Shown piece after piece: positions 53,142 to 61,075 of a stretch of DNA of 64,000 nt. The stretch's first letter is position 1. The number at the start of each line of letters is the position of its first letter. The position numbers were made by a program, and so were the translations under genes. The DNA is taken from NCBI GenBank assembly GCA_964473525.1, contig CAYYPK010000003.1, forward strand, positions 62,001 to 126,000, read 5' to 3'. The stretch comes from GCA-2687025 sp964473525. Lineage in GTDB: Bacteria > Poribacteria > WGA-4E > GCA-2687025. Below the pieces are notes generated by a model that made no database searches, was not told the DNA's origin, and saw only the letters and a program-made list of their open reading frames with translations.

Positions 53142-54269
53142 TCAACCGAACAGGTACTTCTGGACCACATCTTCACGCACCGTGACGCCTAGCCCCGGCT
53201 TGTCGCGCACGGCGACGTAGCCATCCTCTTGGACCCATGGGTCGCTGACAAGCTCGTGCTGCATGGGTGATTCGTGCGGCTTGAAGTCCATGCCATCCGC
53301 GTGCTTGGAGGTTGCTAGCATGTGCACGCTCGCGGCGGTGTTGAGCGCGCTGCTCCACGTGTGGGCGCTGAACCGCAACCCGGCTGCTTCGATCAGCTTG
53401 ATGACGTGGCGGCTACCCGTGAGTCCGTGGCAGCGGCCTGGGTCGATCTGGATGATGTCCACCCCACCCGACTCGATGAGACGCTTGTAGCTTTCCACGT
53501 CCCATTCGTCTTCGCCCGTGCCGATGGGGGTGGACACTGCCGCCCGCAGTTGCGCGTACGCGGCCATGTGTTCGGGTGGCAGAGGCTGCTCAATCCACTT
53601 GAGTTGGTAGGGCTCGAGGTCGCGGAGCCGCTGAATCGCTGTCGGGACGTCCCAGAGCCCGCGTTGACCAGGTGTATCGACTACGAGCTCGAGCTCGTCG
53701 CCGATGGCTTCGCGGACCAGGCGAACGAGCTCGCCGTCTCGCGCTCGATCCAGGCCGAACACTGCGTCGGGTCGCATGCCCCAACCGCCCTTCACAACGC
53801 GGTAGCCTTCCTGACGCATCCACTGGAATTCACTGACTGTCCAGTCGACATCTTCCATGTCGAAGATGATGGACGCCATCGCGCTGACTCGATCGTGGAG
53901 CTGCCCTCCGAGGAGCTTGCAGACAGGCAGTCCAAGCGCCTTCCCTTTCAGATCCCACAACGCCATGTCCACCGCGCTGACCGCGAAGGCGGCGATGCCT
54001 TCGGGCCCGTACCACCAGATGCGGTCGAGCATCTTGTGCCAGAGCCGCTCGACATCTAGCCCGTCTTCCCCCGCCAGCAGCGGGGCGAACCCCTCCTCGA
54101 TAATCACCTTCGTGGCGAGCGTCGCCTCTCGGAACTGAGAGATGCATTCGCCCCACCCGACGAGCCCATCGTCGCTCTCCACGCGCGCGAGGGTAATGTA
54201 GCGTTCGATGCCCTTGTAGTGGGGCTCTGGGTAGGCGAGGGGAAAGGCCTGGATGTCCCGAATTCGCAT
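53142..54269 (-). CDS. Mandelate racemase/enolase-superfamily protein
   Basis: A 375-residue enolase-superfamily enzyme. Metal ligands are D198 (LVVDTPGQRG), E227 (LKWIEQPLPPE) and E253 (IGTGEDEWDVES); the second-strand base is K160 in VVKGGWG and the His-Asp dyad region is FSAHTWSSALNTAASVHML. It has the cap domain from 1 to about 125. An acid-sugar dehydratase or racemase of the galactonate/mandelate kind is likely. ATG 54269 has GGAGG at about a dozen bases; the frame opens at 54308. It lies between the two related glycosyltransferases but is of a different pathway. Confidence 0.87.
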   Translation of the reverse strand: MRIRDIQAFPLAYPEPHYKGIERYITLARVESDDGLVGWGECISQFREATLATKVIIEEGFAPLLAGEDGLDVERLWHKMLDRIWWYGPEGIAAFAVSAVDMALWDLKGKALGLPVCKLLGGQLHDRVSAMASIIFDMEDVDWTVSEFQWMRQEGYRVVKGGWGMRPDAVFGLDRARDGELVRLVREAIGDELELVVDTPGQRGLWDVPTAIQRLRDLEPYQLKWIEQPLPPEHMAAYAQLRAAVSTPIGTGEDEWDVESYKRLIESGGVDIIQIDPGRCHGLTGSRHVIKLIEAAGLRFSAHTWSSALNTAASVHMLATSKHADGMDFKPHESPMQHELVSDPWVQEDGYVAVRDKPGLGVTVREDVVQKYLFG

Positions 54270-54430
54270 CGCTGGTCTGCCTCCGCTGATCCGGCTCTTC
54301 CGACGCAAGCCGCGCCCAAGCTAGCAGGTCGGCGTGCCCGAAGCAACGAGGATCGGCGCCGTGTGAAGGGCAGGGCGGAGTCAAGGTCGTAAGAAGGTGG
54401 CGCGTTGTCGTTGCACGTCTTCGCGGGGCA

Positions 54431-54979
54431 TCACCCGCGCGCCTGCTGGTGCAGGTGGTCGGCGTACACGTTGGGGAGGAAGCCGATCTTCAGTCCCATC
54501 GCCCGGATGTCCTCGCAGCAGTTGACGCACTCGCAGCCACGGCTCTTGCGACCCAGCCGCTCCTGGTTGTGGCGGTCGAGGAAGGTGACTCGCGCCAGGG
54601 CCTCGCGGCGGAAGAGGACGCATGACATGTCGACGTGGTGTGCGGATAGCCAGTCGGCGTCGGTGGCGAACTCGAGGCGAGAGTGCTTGCAGAGGGCGAT
54701 GGCGCCGTAGTCCGCGTGGTCGTCGAGGAAGGCGCCCATCGCGGCCAGCGATCCAGGGGGCATGGCTACGTCGTTGTCCAGCATGAGGACATACCCAGAC
54801 GTGCCGTACTGCTTGACGTGGTTCCGCGCGTCGGCAAGCCTGCGGTCGCCGACGCTCGTGGAAACCCATAGTCGCGTTGGCGCCGTCTGCGCGGCGAGGC
54901 CTGCGATCACCTCCCCGGGGATGTTGCGCCCCTCCTCAATGGGCATGACTACGTCAACATGCTCGTGCGTCACTGTCAC
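54431..54979 (-). CDS. Small GT2-type glycosyltransferase (paralog G2)
   Basis: A 182-residue paralog of G1, with HVDVVMPIEEGRNIPGEVIAG, ARNHVKQYGTSGYVLMLDND (DxD-like), VDMSCVLFRREALARVTFLD and RGCECVNCCEDIRAMGLKIG. I set the start at GTG 54979 because it overlaps the stop of a short upstream frame as GTGA, just as G1 overlaps its upstream gene, and matches the start position of G1; TTG 55015 is the longer alternative. It faces G1 across the enolase gene. The cytosolic location and short length suggest a specialised transferase. Confidence 0.65.
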   Translation of the reverse strand: MTVTHEHVDVVMPIEEGRNIPGEVIAGLAAQTAPTRLWVSTSVGDRRLADARNHVKQYGTSGYVLMLDNDVAMPPGSLAAMGAFLDDHADYGAIALCKHSRLEFATDADWLSAHHVDMSCVLFRREALARVTFLDRHNQERLGRKSRGCECVNCCEDIRAMGLKIGFLPNVYADHLHQQARG

Positions 54980-55110
54980 CGTGTGCCGCGCCCCAACTGC
55001 TTGAGCCAACCCCACGTGAACGGCCGCTTCCCTCGCGCCGACACCGGGGTGGCAAAGTCGGGGTCGTACCAGTCCGGCGAGATGTCGCCGGCCGCTTCAC
55101 GCAGGTGCAT
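54976..55110 (-). CDS. 44-codon frame ending in the GK-TW signature
   Basis: A short frame starting at ATG 55110 and ending at TGA 54976, overlapping the start of glycosyltransferase G2 as GTGA. The product ends DFATPVSARGKRPFTWGWLK and QLGRGTR, which matches the C-terminal signature of the six secreted proteins (V-x-A-x-G-K-x-P-x-T-W-G-x-L-K). It has no signal peptide and no visible ribosome-binding site. It could be a real small protein, a leader that couples translation to G2, or the last remnant of a lost tagged gene. Confidence 0.35.
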   Translation of the reverse strand: MHLREAAGDISPDWYDPDFATPVSARGKRPFTWGWLKQLGRGTR

Positions 55111-55273
55111 CCGGGACGCGTGTGGTTAGGGCGGACTGGCTCAGGAACCTGCGGCCGCCCGCTGATTGGTGTAGCGTCCGAAGGCGCGCCGCGTTATGCG
55201 ACTGAGGTATATGGCGGGGTCATCCGTGCGGTGATCGCGCGGGTAGACGGTTCGCTCTAGATAAGAGGGTGCT

Positions 55274-55969
55274 ATGCGTATACAGCAGTGCGGTGTGGTA
55301 GTGGTCGCACTTCTAACTGGCCTGTTCGTCGCGGAATCCGCGACGGCGGCTCTCACATTGACCGCCGGGGAGCGTGTGCCGCTCTTCAAAGGGAATAACA
55401 ACGTCCTGGCCGCCATGGCGATCAACGACAGTCCTGGCAGCAGCGATCTGACACTAATCATCCAGATCACGATGGACGACGTGGTCGTCCTCGACGAGTT
55501 CCACGAGTGTCGCTTCATCGTTCCTGACGAGAACATCCCGAGCGATGCCGACCCAACCGGATGGACGGCGCGCAACTTCAACGACTCGGGTTGGGACGAG
55601 GGTGAGTACGGCATTGGATACGGCGACGGGGACGACAACACAGAGGTCGGCGGCGGCAATGACCCCTCGGTCTACAGTCGGGCAGAATTCGCCGTGACTG
55701 AGATCCCGGCGAGCTTCGTCGTTGGGGTAGACTACGACGATGGCTGCGTCATCTGGATCAACGGCGTGGAAGTCGCCCGCGCTTCGGGCATGGACACTGG
55801 CGAGTTCCCAGTCTGGGACGACTGGACCGACCAGGGCGGAGGCCAGTCGCACGAGGCGAGTAAGACCGATCCGCCAACGTATGAGACAGTCACGGTGGAT
55901 CAGATTCTTGCCGTCGAGGCGTCGGGCAAGGCGGTCACGACCTGGGGCGACATCCGTCGCCGCTACTAG
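55274..55969 (+). CDS. Secreted beta-sandwich protein with GK-TTW tail (paralog S1)
   Basis: A 231-residue protein with signal peptide MRIQQCGVVVVALLTGLFVA. It has the motif NDSPGSSDLTLIIQITMDDV, then a jelly-roll-like part of the galactose-binding kind with GWTARNFNDSGWDEGEYGIG, YGDGDDNTEV and FVVGVDYDDGCVIWINGVEV, which recalls the discoidin-like Gal-binding folds at the ends of secreted glycosidases. It ends LAVEASGKAVTTWGDIRRRY, the shared signature. It is followed 49 bases later by its paralog S2. A glycan- or surface-binding role is inferred. Confidence 0.75.
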   Translation: MRIQQCGVVVVALLTGLFVAESATAALTLTAGERVPLFKGNNNVLAAMAINDSPGSSDLTLIIQITMDDVVVLDEFHECRFIVPDENIPSDADPTGWTARNFNDSGWDEGEYGIGYGDGDDNTEVGGGNDPSVYSRAEFAVTEIPASFVVGVDYDDGCVIWINGVEVARASGMDTGEFPVWDDWTDQGGGQSHEASKTDPPTYETVTVDQILAVEASGKAVTTWGDIRRRY

Positions 55970-56018
55970 ACGTCAAGCGCATGAGGCGCGTTGACACACA
56001 GAAGGGGTGTAGACCCAA

Positions 56019-56672
56019 ATGATGAAGCATGCGCTCGCGATAGCGCTAGCTGGTGGCGTCGCGTTTGCGGCGTCCGCGCAGATGGAGGTCACGGGCACGG
56101 CGCCGATACACGTCGGCTCGAACACAATCGCCGGAGCGGCGCTCAACGATTCACCAGGCTCCAGCGACCTCACGCTGATCGTCCAGGTTAGCGTCGATGG
56201 GGCCGTTGTCTTCGACGAAGGCGATCCCATCCGGGCGATCCAGCCGACAGAGAGCATCGACGGCTGGGCGATGCCCGACTTCGACTCGTCTGGATGGGTT
56301 GAGGGCACGAACGGCGTTGGCTACGGCGATGGCGACGACAACACCGAGATCGGCGATGGCGACAACGCCGCCGTCTATATGCTCGGCTGGTTCGACGTCG
56401 GCGCCGCGCCGGGCAGTCTGAGCATCGGCGTGGACTACGACGACGGCTGCGTCGTGTTGGTCAACGGTGTCGAGGTCGCGCGCACTGTGGGCGCCGACAT
56501 TGGCGACATGGTTGACTTCGACTCCTGGACCGACCAGGGCAGCGGCCAGTCGCACGAAGCCAGCAAGACGGACCCGCCGACCTACGAGATGCTCGACATC
56601 CCGTTCGAGGTCGTCTCCGCGGTCGAGGCGCAGGGCAAGCTCGCCACGACGTGGGCGGATCTGCGCAAGTAG
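56019..56672 (+). CDS. Secreted beta-sandwich protein with GK-TTW tail (paralog S2)
   Basis: A 217-residue paralog of S1. Signal peptide MMKHALAIALAGGVAFAASA; then NDSPGSSDLTLIVQVSVDGA, MPDFDSSGWVEGTNGVGYGD and LSIGVDYDDGCVVLVNGVEV in the same order as S1, and SKTDPPTYEMLDIPFEVV near the end. It ends SAVEAQGKLATTWADLRK, the shared signature. The two are probably co-transcribed and made by duplication. A long hairpin follows 20 bases after the stop. Confidence 0.77.
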   Translation: MMKHALAIALAGGVAFAASAQMEVTGTAPIHVGSNTIAGAALNDSPGSSDLTLIVQVSVDGAVVFDEGDPIRAIQPTESIDGWAMPDFDSSGWVEGTNGVGYGDGDDNTEIGDGDNAAVYMLGWFDVGAAPGSLSIGVDYDDGCVVLVNGVEVARTVGADIGDMVDFDSWTDQGSGQSHEASKTDPPTYEMLDIPFEVVSAVEAQGKLATTWADLRK

Positions 56673-56692
56673 CCGCTCCAAATCCGGTACGC

Positions 56693-56730
56693 GAAACGGC
56701 TCCCGTGGGAGATCCCATGGGAGCCGTTTC
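56693..56730. terminator. Bidirectional hairpin between convergent genes
   Basis: GAAACGGCTCCC (56693-56704) pairs perfectly with GGGAGCCGTTTC (56719-56730), and TGGGA pairs with TCCCA inside, leaving a tiny loop. It lies between S2 and the leftward lipoprotein gene and has A-rich and T-rich flanks in the arms, so it should act in both directions. Confidence 0.85.
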
Positions 56731-56751
56731 CACGTCTACAAGCTGAATGAG

Positions 56752-57162
56752 CTATTCGGGGGCGTCGACTCCGGCGCGCTCTGCGAGACGCCCGACGGAG
56801 CGCTCCAGCCGCGCGTCGCGGGAAGAGACGCGCTTGTCCAGCATCTCAATGCCCCGCTCGACCGAGCCGAGGCGGTTGTCGAGGGCGCGCGCCTTCGCGG
56901 AGGTCACCATGTGCGACCCCTCGACCCGCGATATTGCGACGCGCAGGCGCGCCACCGCCAGTTTGAGGGCGCGTTCCCTACGGGCTGGCGTCGGGACGCG
57001 CTCCGCGGGCGCGGCAAGCTCGACGCGATGCACGACACGCGTAAGGGCGACCGAATCCACGGGAGCAAGAGACGGGCTAGCGGCGCCACATCCGCCGACC
57101 AGCGCCGACACGGTCAGAGCGCCCGCGCACGCTCCTATCTGGGCGATATGTCGTAGGGCCAC
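56752..57162 (-). CDS. Small coiled-coil lipoprotein
   Basis: A 136-residue protein. GTG 57162 with GGAGG upstream starts ALRHIAQIGACAGALTVSAL and then the lipobox LVGGC, so it should be lipid-anchored. The mature part is a charged helix with regular heptads (RALKLAVARLRVAISRVEGS, LDNRLGSVERGIEMLDKRVS) of the kind seen in Lpp-like or Slyx-like proteins. No family is named. It converges on S2 and ends with acidic APE. The frame is open to 57297, but the signal favours 57162. Confidence 0.65.
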   Translation of the reverse strand: MALRHIAQIGACAGALTVSALVGGCGAASPSLAPVDSVALTRVVHRVELAAPAERVPTPARRERALKLAVARLRVAISRVEGSHMVTSAKARALDNRLGSVERGIEMLDKRVSSRDARLERSVGRLAERAGVDAPE

Positions 57163-57352
57163 AGGGCGCCTCCAAGGTCTCCGTGCTGAACGGGACGGCC
57201 GAATACGCCCCCGGGCAGGGCGATACTCCAACTGTAACGAACAGCCACGGCGAAGGTTGCACCGGTTTGGCGACGCGGCGCGCGGCAGAATCGTCACGAC
57301 TAACGCGCGGCCCCGAGCCTGGCCGCGCTGCGCCCCCCAATCACACGCGCGC

Positions 57353-59215
57353 CTAGATGAAGTGGCGCTCTAGCTTTACCTGCTCGTCGTAGTCCTTACG
57401 CGCCAGCTTCACCGACTCCGTGTCGGAGACCTGCGCGACCGGCACATCCCACCAGGACTCGTAGCCTGGCACGCGACTCTCCTTGTCCGTCTCGATGACG
57501 ATGACGGTAGTGCGGTCGATGGACTTCATGTCCTGAAGCGCCTGCTTCAGGTCGTCGTGCGTCCGGGCTCGGACAGCGTGGGCGCCGAGGCTCGCAGCGT
57601 TCGCCACGAAGTCCACCGGCAGGTATGCTCCATCGAGTTGCCCGCTCTCCTCCTGGCGGTACTTGAAGTCCGTCCCGAAGCCGTCGCACCCGACGGATTG
57701 CGACAACCCGCCGATGCTGCTGAATCCGTGGTTATCTAGCAGCACAATGCTGAGCTTGTAGCCCTCCTGCACGGACGTGGCGATCTCGTTGGACATCATC
57801 TGGTAGGAGCCGTCGCCCACCATGACGTACACCTCGCGCGACGGGTCGGCCATCTTGATGCCGATGCCGCCCGCGACCTCGTAGCCCATGCACGAGTAGC
57901 CGTACTCGAGGTGGTACCCCTTGGGGTCGCTCGTGCGCCAGAGTTTGTGTAGGTCGCCAGGGAGACTGCCCGCGGCGCAGATGACGACGTCCTTGGGGTC
58001 CGAGAAGCCGTTCACGAGGCCGATCGCCTCGCTCTGGCTGATGGGCGGTCCGTGGCGGATGCCGAACAGCCGATCGACCTCGCCCTGCCACTCCGCGCGG
58101 TATTCGCCGACCTGCCGCGCGTACGCGTCGCTGACGTGGTAGCCCTGCAACGCCTCGGACAGTTCGTCCAACGTCACGCGGGCGTCGGCAGTCACCGGTA
58201 GCGCCGCGTGCTTGTACGCGTCGAACTCCGCGATGTTGATGTTGATGAAGCGGACGTTCGGGTTCTGGAACGCCGTCTTGGACGCCGTCGTGAAGTCGCT
58301 GAGACGCGTGCCGACCGAGATGACGAGGTCCGCGTCGCGCGCGAGTCGGTTGGCGCCGGGCGTGCCGGTCACGCCGACGGCTTCCAGGTTCTGCGCGTGC
58401 GTGTAGGGAAGCGATCCCTTCCCAGCCTGCGTCTCGCCCACGGCGATGCCCGTCTGCTCGCAGAAGCTGGCGAGCGCGTCGGTGGCTTCGCCGTAGAGAA
58501 CGCCGCCCCCTGCGATGATCATCGGCTTCTCGGACTCTCTGATCCACTGGACAGCCTGCTTGAGGATGCCTCGGTCCGCCAGCGGCCGCGCCACGCGCCA
58601 CACGCGTCTGCGGAACATCTCCCCAGGGAAGTCGTACGCCTCCGCCTGGACGTCCTGCGGCAGGCAGAGCGTCACGGCGCCCGTCTCGACGGGAGATGTC
58701 AGGACGCGCATGACCTCTGGCAGCGCGTAGGGCAGCTGGTCGGGGCGGTTGATGCGGTCCCAGTACCGCGAGACGCACTTGAACGAGTCGTTTACGGACG
58801 TGTCCTGGCTGTGCTCCCATTCGAGTTGCTGCAACACCGGGGCGACGTTGCGTCGGGCGAAGATGTCGCCGGGCAGCAGAAGCACGGGGATGCGGTTAAT
58901 GGTCGCGGTCGCCGCGCCGGTGACCATGTTGGTCGCGCCTGGCCCAATGGAGGACGTGCAGGCGAACGTGCTGAGCCGGTTCTTCATCTTCGCATAGGCG
59001 ATGGCGGTGTGCACCATGGCCTGTTCGTTGCGGCACAGGTAGTAGCGGAAGTCCTTGGTCTCGTGCAGCGCCTGACCCACGCCGGCGACGCTACCGTGAC
59101 CGAAGATGCCCCACGCTCCCGCGAAGAAGGGCGACTCGACGCCATCGCGCTCGACGTACTGTAGCTTGAGGTACTCCACGAGGGCCTGGGCCATCGTGCA
59201 TCGCACGGTCTCCAT
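57353..59215 (-). CDS. iolD: 3D-(3,5/4)-trihydroxycyclohexane-1,2-dione hydrolase
   Basis: A 620-residue thiamine-diphosphate enzyme of normal IolD length. It has the family start VRCTMAQALVEYLKLQY and the segment FFAGAWGIFGHGSVAGVGQA, the ThDP-activating E64 (LCRNEQAMVHTA), the central domain (IIAGGGVLYGEATDALASFC) and the ThDP-binding motif with GDGS (467-470) and NE. IolD opens the ring of the inositol-pathway dione to deoxyglucuronate. The matching isomerase, dehydrogenase and MmsA/IolA-type enzymes occur at 35145-37377 and 61076-62533; iolB, iolC and iolE are not seen. It starts at ATG 59215. Confidence 0.93.
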   Translation of the reverse strand: METVRCTMAQALVEYLKLQYVERDGVESPFFAGAWGIFGHGSVAGVGQALHETKDFRYYLCRNEQAMVHTAIAYAKMKNRLSTFACTSSIGPGATNMVTGAATATINRIPVLLLPGDIFARRNVAPVLQQLEWEHSQDTSVNDSFKCVSRYWDRINRPDQLPYALPEVMRVLTSPVETGAVTLCLPQDVQAEAYDFPGEMFRRRVWRVARPLADRGILKQAVQWIRESEKPMIIAGGGVLYGEATDALASFCEQTGIAVGETQAGKGSLPYTHAQNLEAVGVTGTPGANRLARDADLVISVGTRLSDFTTASKTAFQNPNVRFININIAEFDAYKHAALPVTADARVTLDELSEALQGYHVSDAYARQVGEYRAEWQGEVDRLFGIRHGPPISQSEAIGLVNGFSDPKDVVICAAGSLPGDLHKLWRTSDPKGYHLEYGYSCMGYEVAGGIGIKMADPSREVYVMVGDGSYQMMSNEIATSVQEGYKLSIVLLDNHGFSSIGGLSQSVGCDGFGTDFKYRQEESGQLDGAYLPVDFVANAASLGAHAVRARTHDDLKQALQDMKSIDRTTVIVIETDKESRVPGYESWWDVPVAQVSDTESVKLARKDYDEQVKLERHFI

Positions 59216-59677
59216 CGCGCTGTGCCTCCGTTGTCGGGTGCAGGCCGGTCGTTGGTGTGCCTGGATCTTACTCTATGCAGGCGCGCAGCACGAACCCTCG
59301 GCGCCCACGCCGGAACGTCCGGGCGCGTGCCTGCGAGCGATGGACACGGGTGGGGCCGCCAGCCCCACTGCTCTGTGGGGATGCCAAGCCGGCCGGCGTC
59401 AGAGGAGGCCTTGGGCCAGGAACGGCGACGATGCGAACGGGGAACAGGAACGTGCGGTGAGCGTAGCGCACAGCGGCCCTGGCGGCCGCAGGATGCCTTG
59501 GCCGTGGTGAAGTCCTCTGTGTGCTCCTACGCACCCAAGCCGGCCATCCAGCTACTTCTCTTCGCCTCTACCGATTTGTAGCTTGCCGGGCCGCTCTGTG
59601 CTAGACTTGGCCCAGTGTGAGGGAGCGGCGAAGTGTCCGCACGTAGCCCAGGCAGCACAACGAGGGGGCATGGTCCG
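59216..59677. other. Gap between iolD and the membrane coiled-coil protein
   Basis: About 460 bases of non-coding sequence between divergent genes. Short open frames here look like shadows. Promoters for both sides should lie in it, but none is convincing, and no repeat or hairpin stands out. Confidence 0.45.
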
Positions 59678-61060
59678 ATGGCAGAAGGCGTGGCCGAGAA
59701 TCCGCCTGAGGTCCGCGAGTCGAGGGCCGTCTGGTCGGAGCTGCGCGACCTGCACAAAGAGATCATCGGGGCACCTCCAGAGGTGGCGCCCGAGATCTGG
59801 ACGCAACGGTCGGCACGACAAGGACATCTGGCGGTGCTGGACGTTCAGCTCAGTATGTTGACCCACGACGGCAAGGCGGAGGTAGCGAACAGCGAGGAGG
59901 ACGGGTATACGGTACTCGCCGCCGCAGAGGAGGAGCTCCGACAGAAGCAGCTCCGGGTACTGGATGCCGTGGATCTGCCGTTCTATCGCCAGATGGATGC
60001 GACACGGCTTGAACATCTCGGCACGGAGCGTGGCTTCGCTGATCTGGACCACCTGCGGCTGGCGGCGGCAGATCGAGTACAGGATCTCCTGGCCGTAGAC
60101 AGAACCAACATGCCGTGGCCCGTGGTAGACCGCTACATCAGAAGGCCGCTTAGGGAGTATCTGCGCGGCCTGAGCAGCACGATCGGGTATCAGCGGGAGG
60201 GTGGGGTTGGCACCGGCAAGGACCAGCGCGCCGCTGCTTCCGATGCTGCCGGGGCCTTCCAGAGTGCCGTGTCCGTGTCGGATAACTTCGTTACGCGCCA
60301 GAGGGTACTAGGTCTCGCTGCTGCCGTGGCGACCCTTCAGGGGCTGCCTGACAGGGTTTCCCAGTTGGATGACGCGTTCAGTTCGGTCTCCCACGCTGTC
60401 AGCCAGCTGCGTTCTGAGCTGTCCGGGCAGCTGGAGGTCTTGGACCTCGGCCGGTTCGAGGAGTTGCATGCGAGCACGTCTGAGGCCGTGCGCCTGGTGC
60501 AACACGCATCCGAGGAGCAGGCGACGAGTGTGGAGAACGAGATCGCGCGGCTGCGGGAGGAGGCAACCAAGAAGTCCGTCGCGGAACATGCCGCGACGTT
60601 CAAGGACCAGGCGCAGACCAACCAGGAGAGCTCCACGTTCTGGCTACGGGTCACCATGGGTCTCGGCGTGTTCGCCGCGGGAGCGACGTGGTTGCTGTTT
60701 GCGGATGTATTGTTCGGGACCAAGGACACATCGACGCGCGCGCTTGTCTCCGATGTCGTCATCCGGGGAACGGCGATCTCGATGCTCGTGGCGCTGTTTC
60801 AGGTAGCGCGCCGCATGTTCTACGCGCAGACCCACCTGGCTGCCGTCAACCGACACCGCCAGCGGTCGCTGGAGTCGTTCGACCGCTTCTATGAGCAGGC
60901 GTCTGACCAGGCGACCAAGGATGCTGTGCTGTCGGCCGCCACCCGCGCGATCTTCGAGCAGACGCAGACGGGCTTCCTGGGGAAAGTCGAGGCCGCGAGA
61001 CCCGCAAATCCGATATCGGATCTCGTGAAGCTGATCATACCTCCGAAGGCCGCGGAGTAG
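59678..61060 (+). CDS. Membrane-anchored coiled-coil protein of unknown function
   Basis: A 460-residue protein. The first 270 residues are helical, with a long coiled coil at about 230-315 (LDDAFSSVSHAVSQLRSELS, NEIARLREEATKKSVAEHAA). Two hydrophobic segments follow (LGVFAAGATWLLFADVLF and VVIRGTAISMLVALFQVA), then a cytosolic tail ARRMFYAQTHLAAVNRHRQR, FDRFYEQASDQATKDAVL, ATRAIFEQTQTGFLG. That tail pattern, with histidines and a TKDAVL-x-A-T-x-A-I-F stretch, recurs in hypothetical membrane proteins I cannot name. ATG 59678 is chosen for GAGGGGG; GTG 59633 is possible. It stands alone between iolD and the MmsA/IolA-type gene, unrelated to inositol use. Confidence 0.65.
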   Translation: MAEGVAENPPEVRESRAVWSELRDLHKEIIGAPPEVAPEIWTQRSARQGHLAVLDVQLSMLTHDGKAEVANSEEDGYTVLAAAEEELRQKQLRVLDAVDLPFYRQMDATRLEHLGTERGFADLDHLRLAAADRVQDLLAVDRTNMPWPVVDRYIRRPLREYLRGLSSTIGYQREGGVGTGKDQRAAASDAAGAFQSAVSVSDNFVTRQRVLGLAAAVATLQGLPDRVSQLDDAFSSVSHAVSQLRSELSGQLEVLDLGRFEELHASTSEAVRLVQHASEEQATSVENEIARLREEATKKSVAEHAATFKDQAQTNQESSTFWLRVTMGLGVFAAGATWLLFADVLFGTKDTSTRALVSDVVIRGTAISMLVALFQVARRMFYAQTHLAAVNRHRQRSLESFDRFYEQASDQATKDAVLSAATRAIFEQTQTGFLGKVEAARPANPISDLVKLIIPPKAAE

Positions 61061-61075
61061 GGCGGCTAAGACGCT

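Noticed and set aside
606..56672. Shared tail as a sortase, PEP-CTERM or type IX secretion signal
   Set aside because: There is no LPXTG, no terminal hydrophobic helix followed by Arg, and no 70-80 residue T9SS domain common to the six proteins.
57732..58820. 362-codon minus-strand frame
   Set aside because: Same-strand shadow of iolD in another frame, Arg-rich, no domain.
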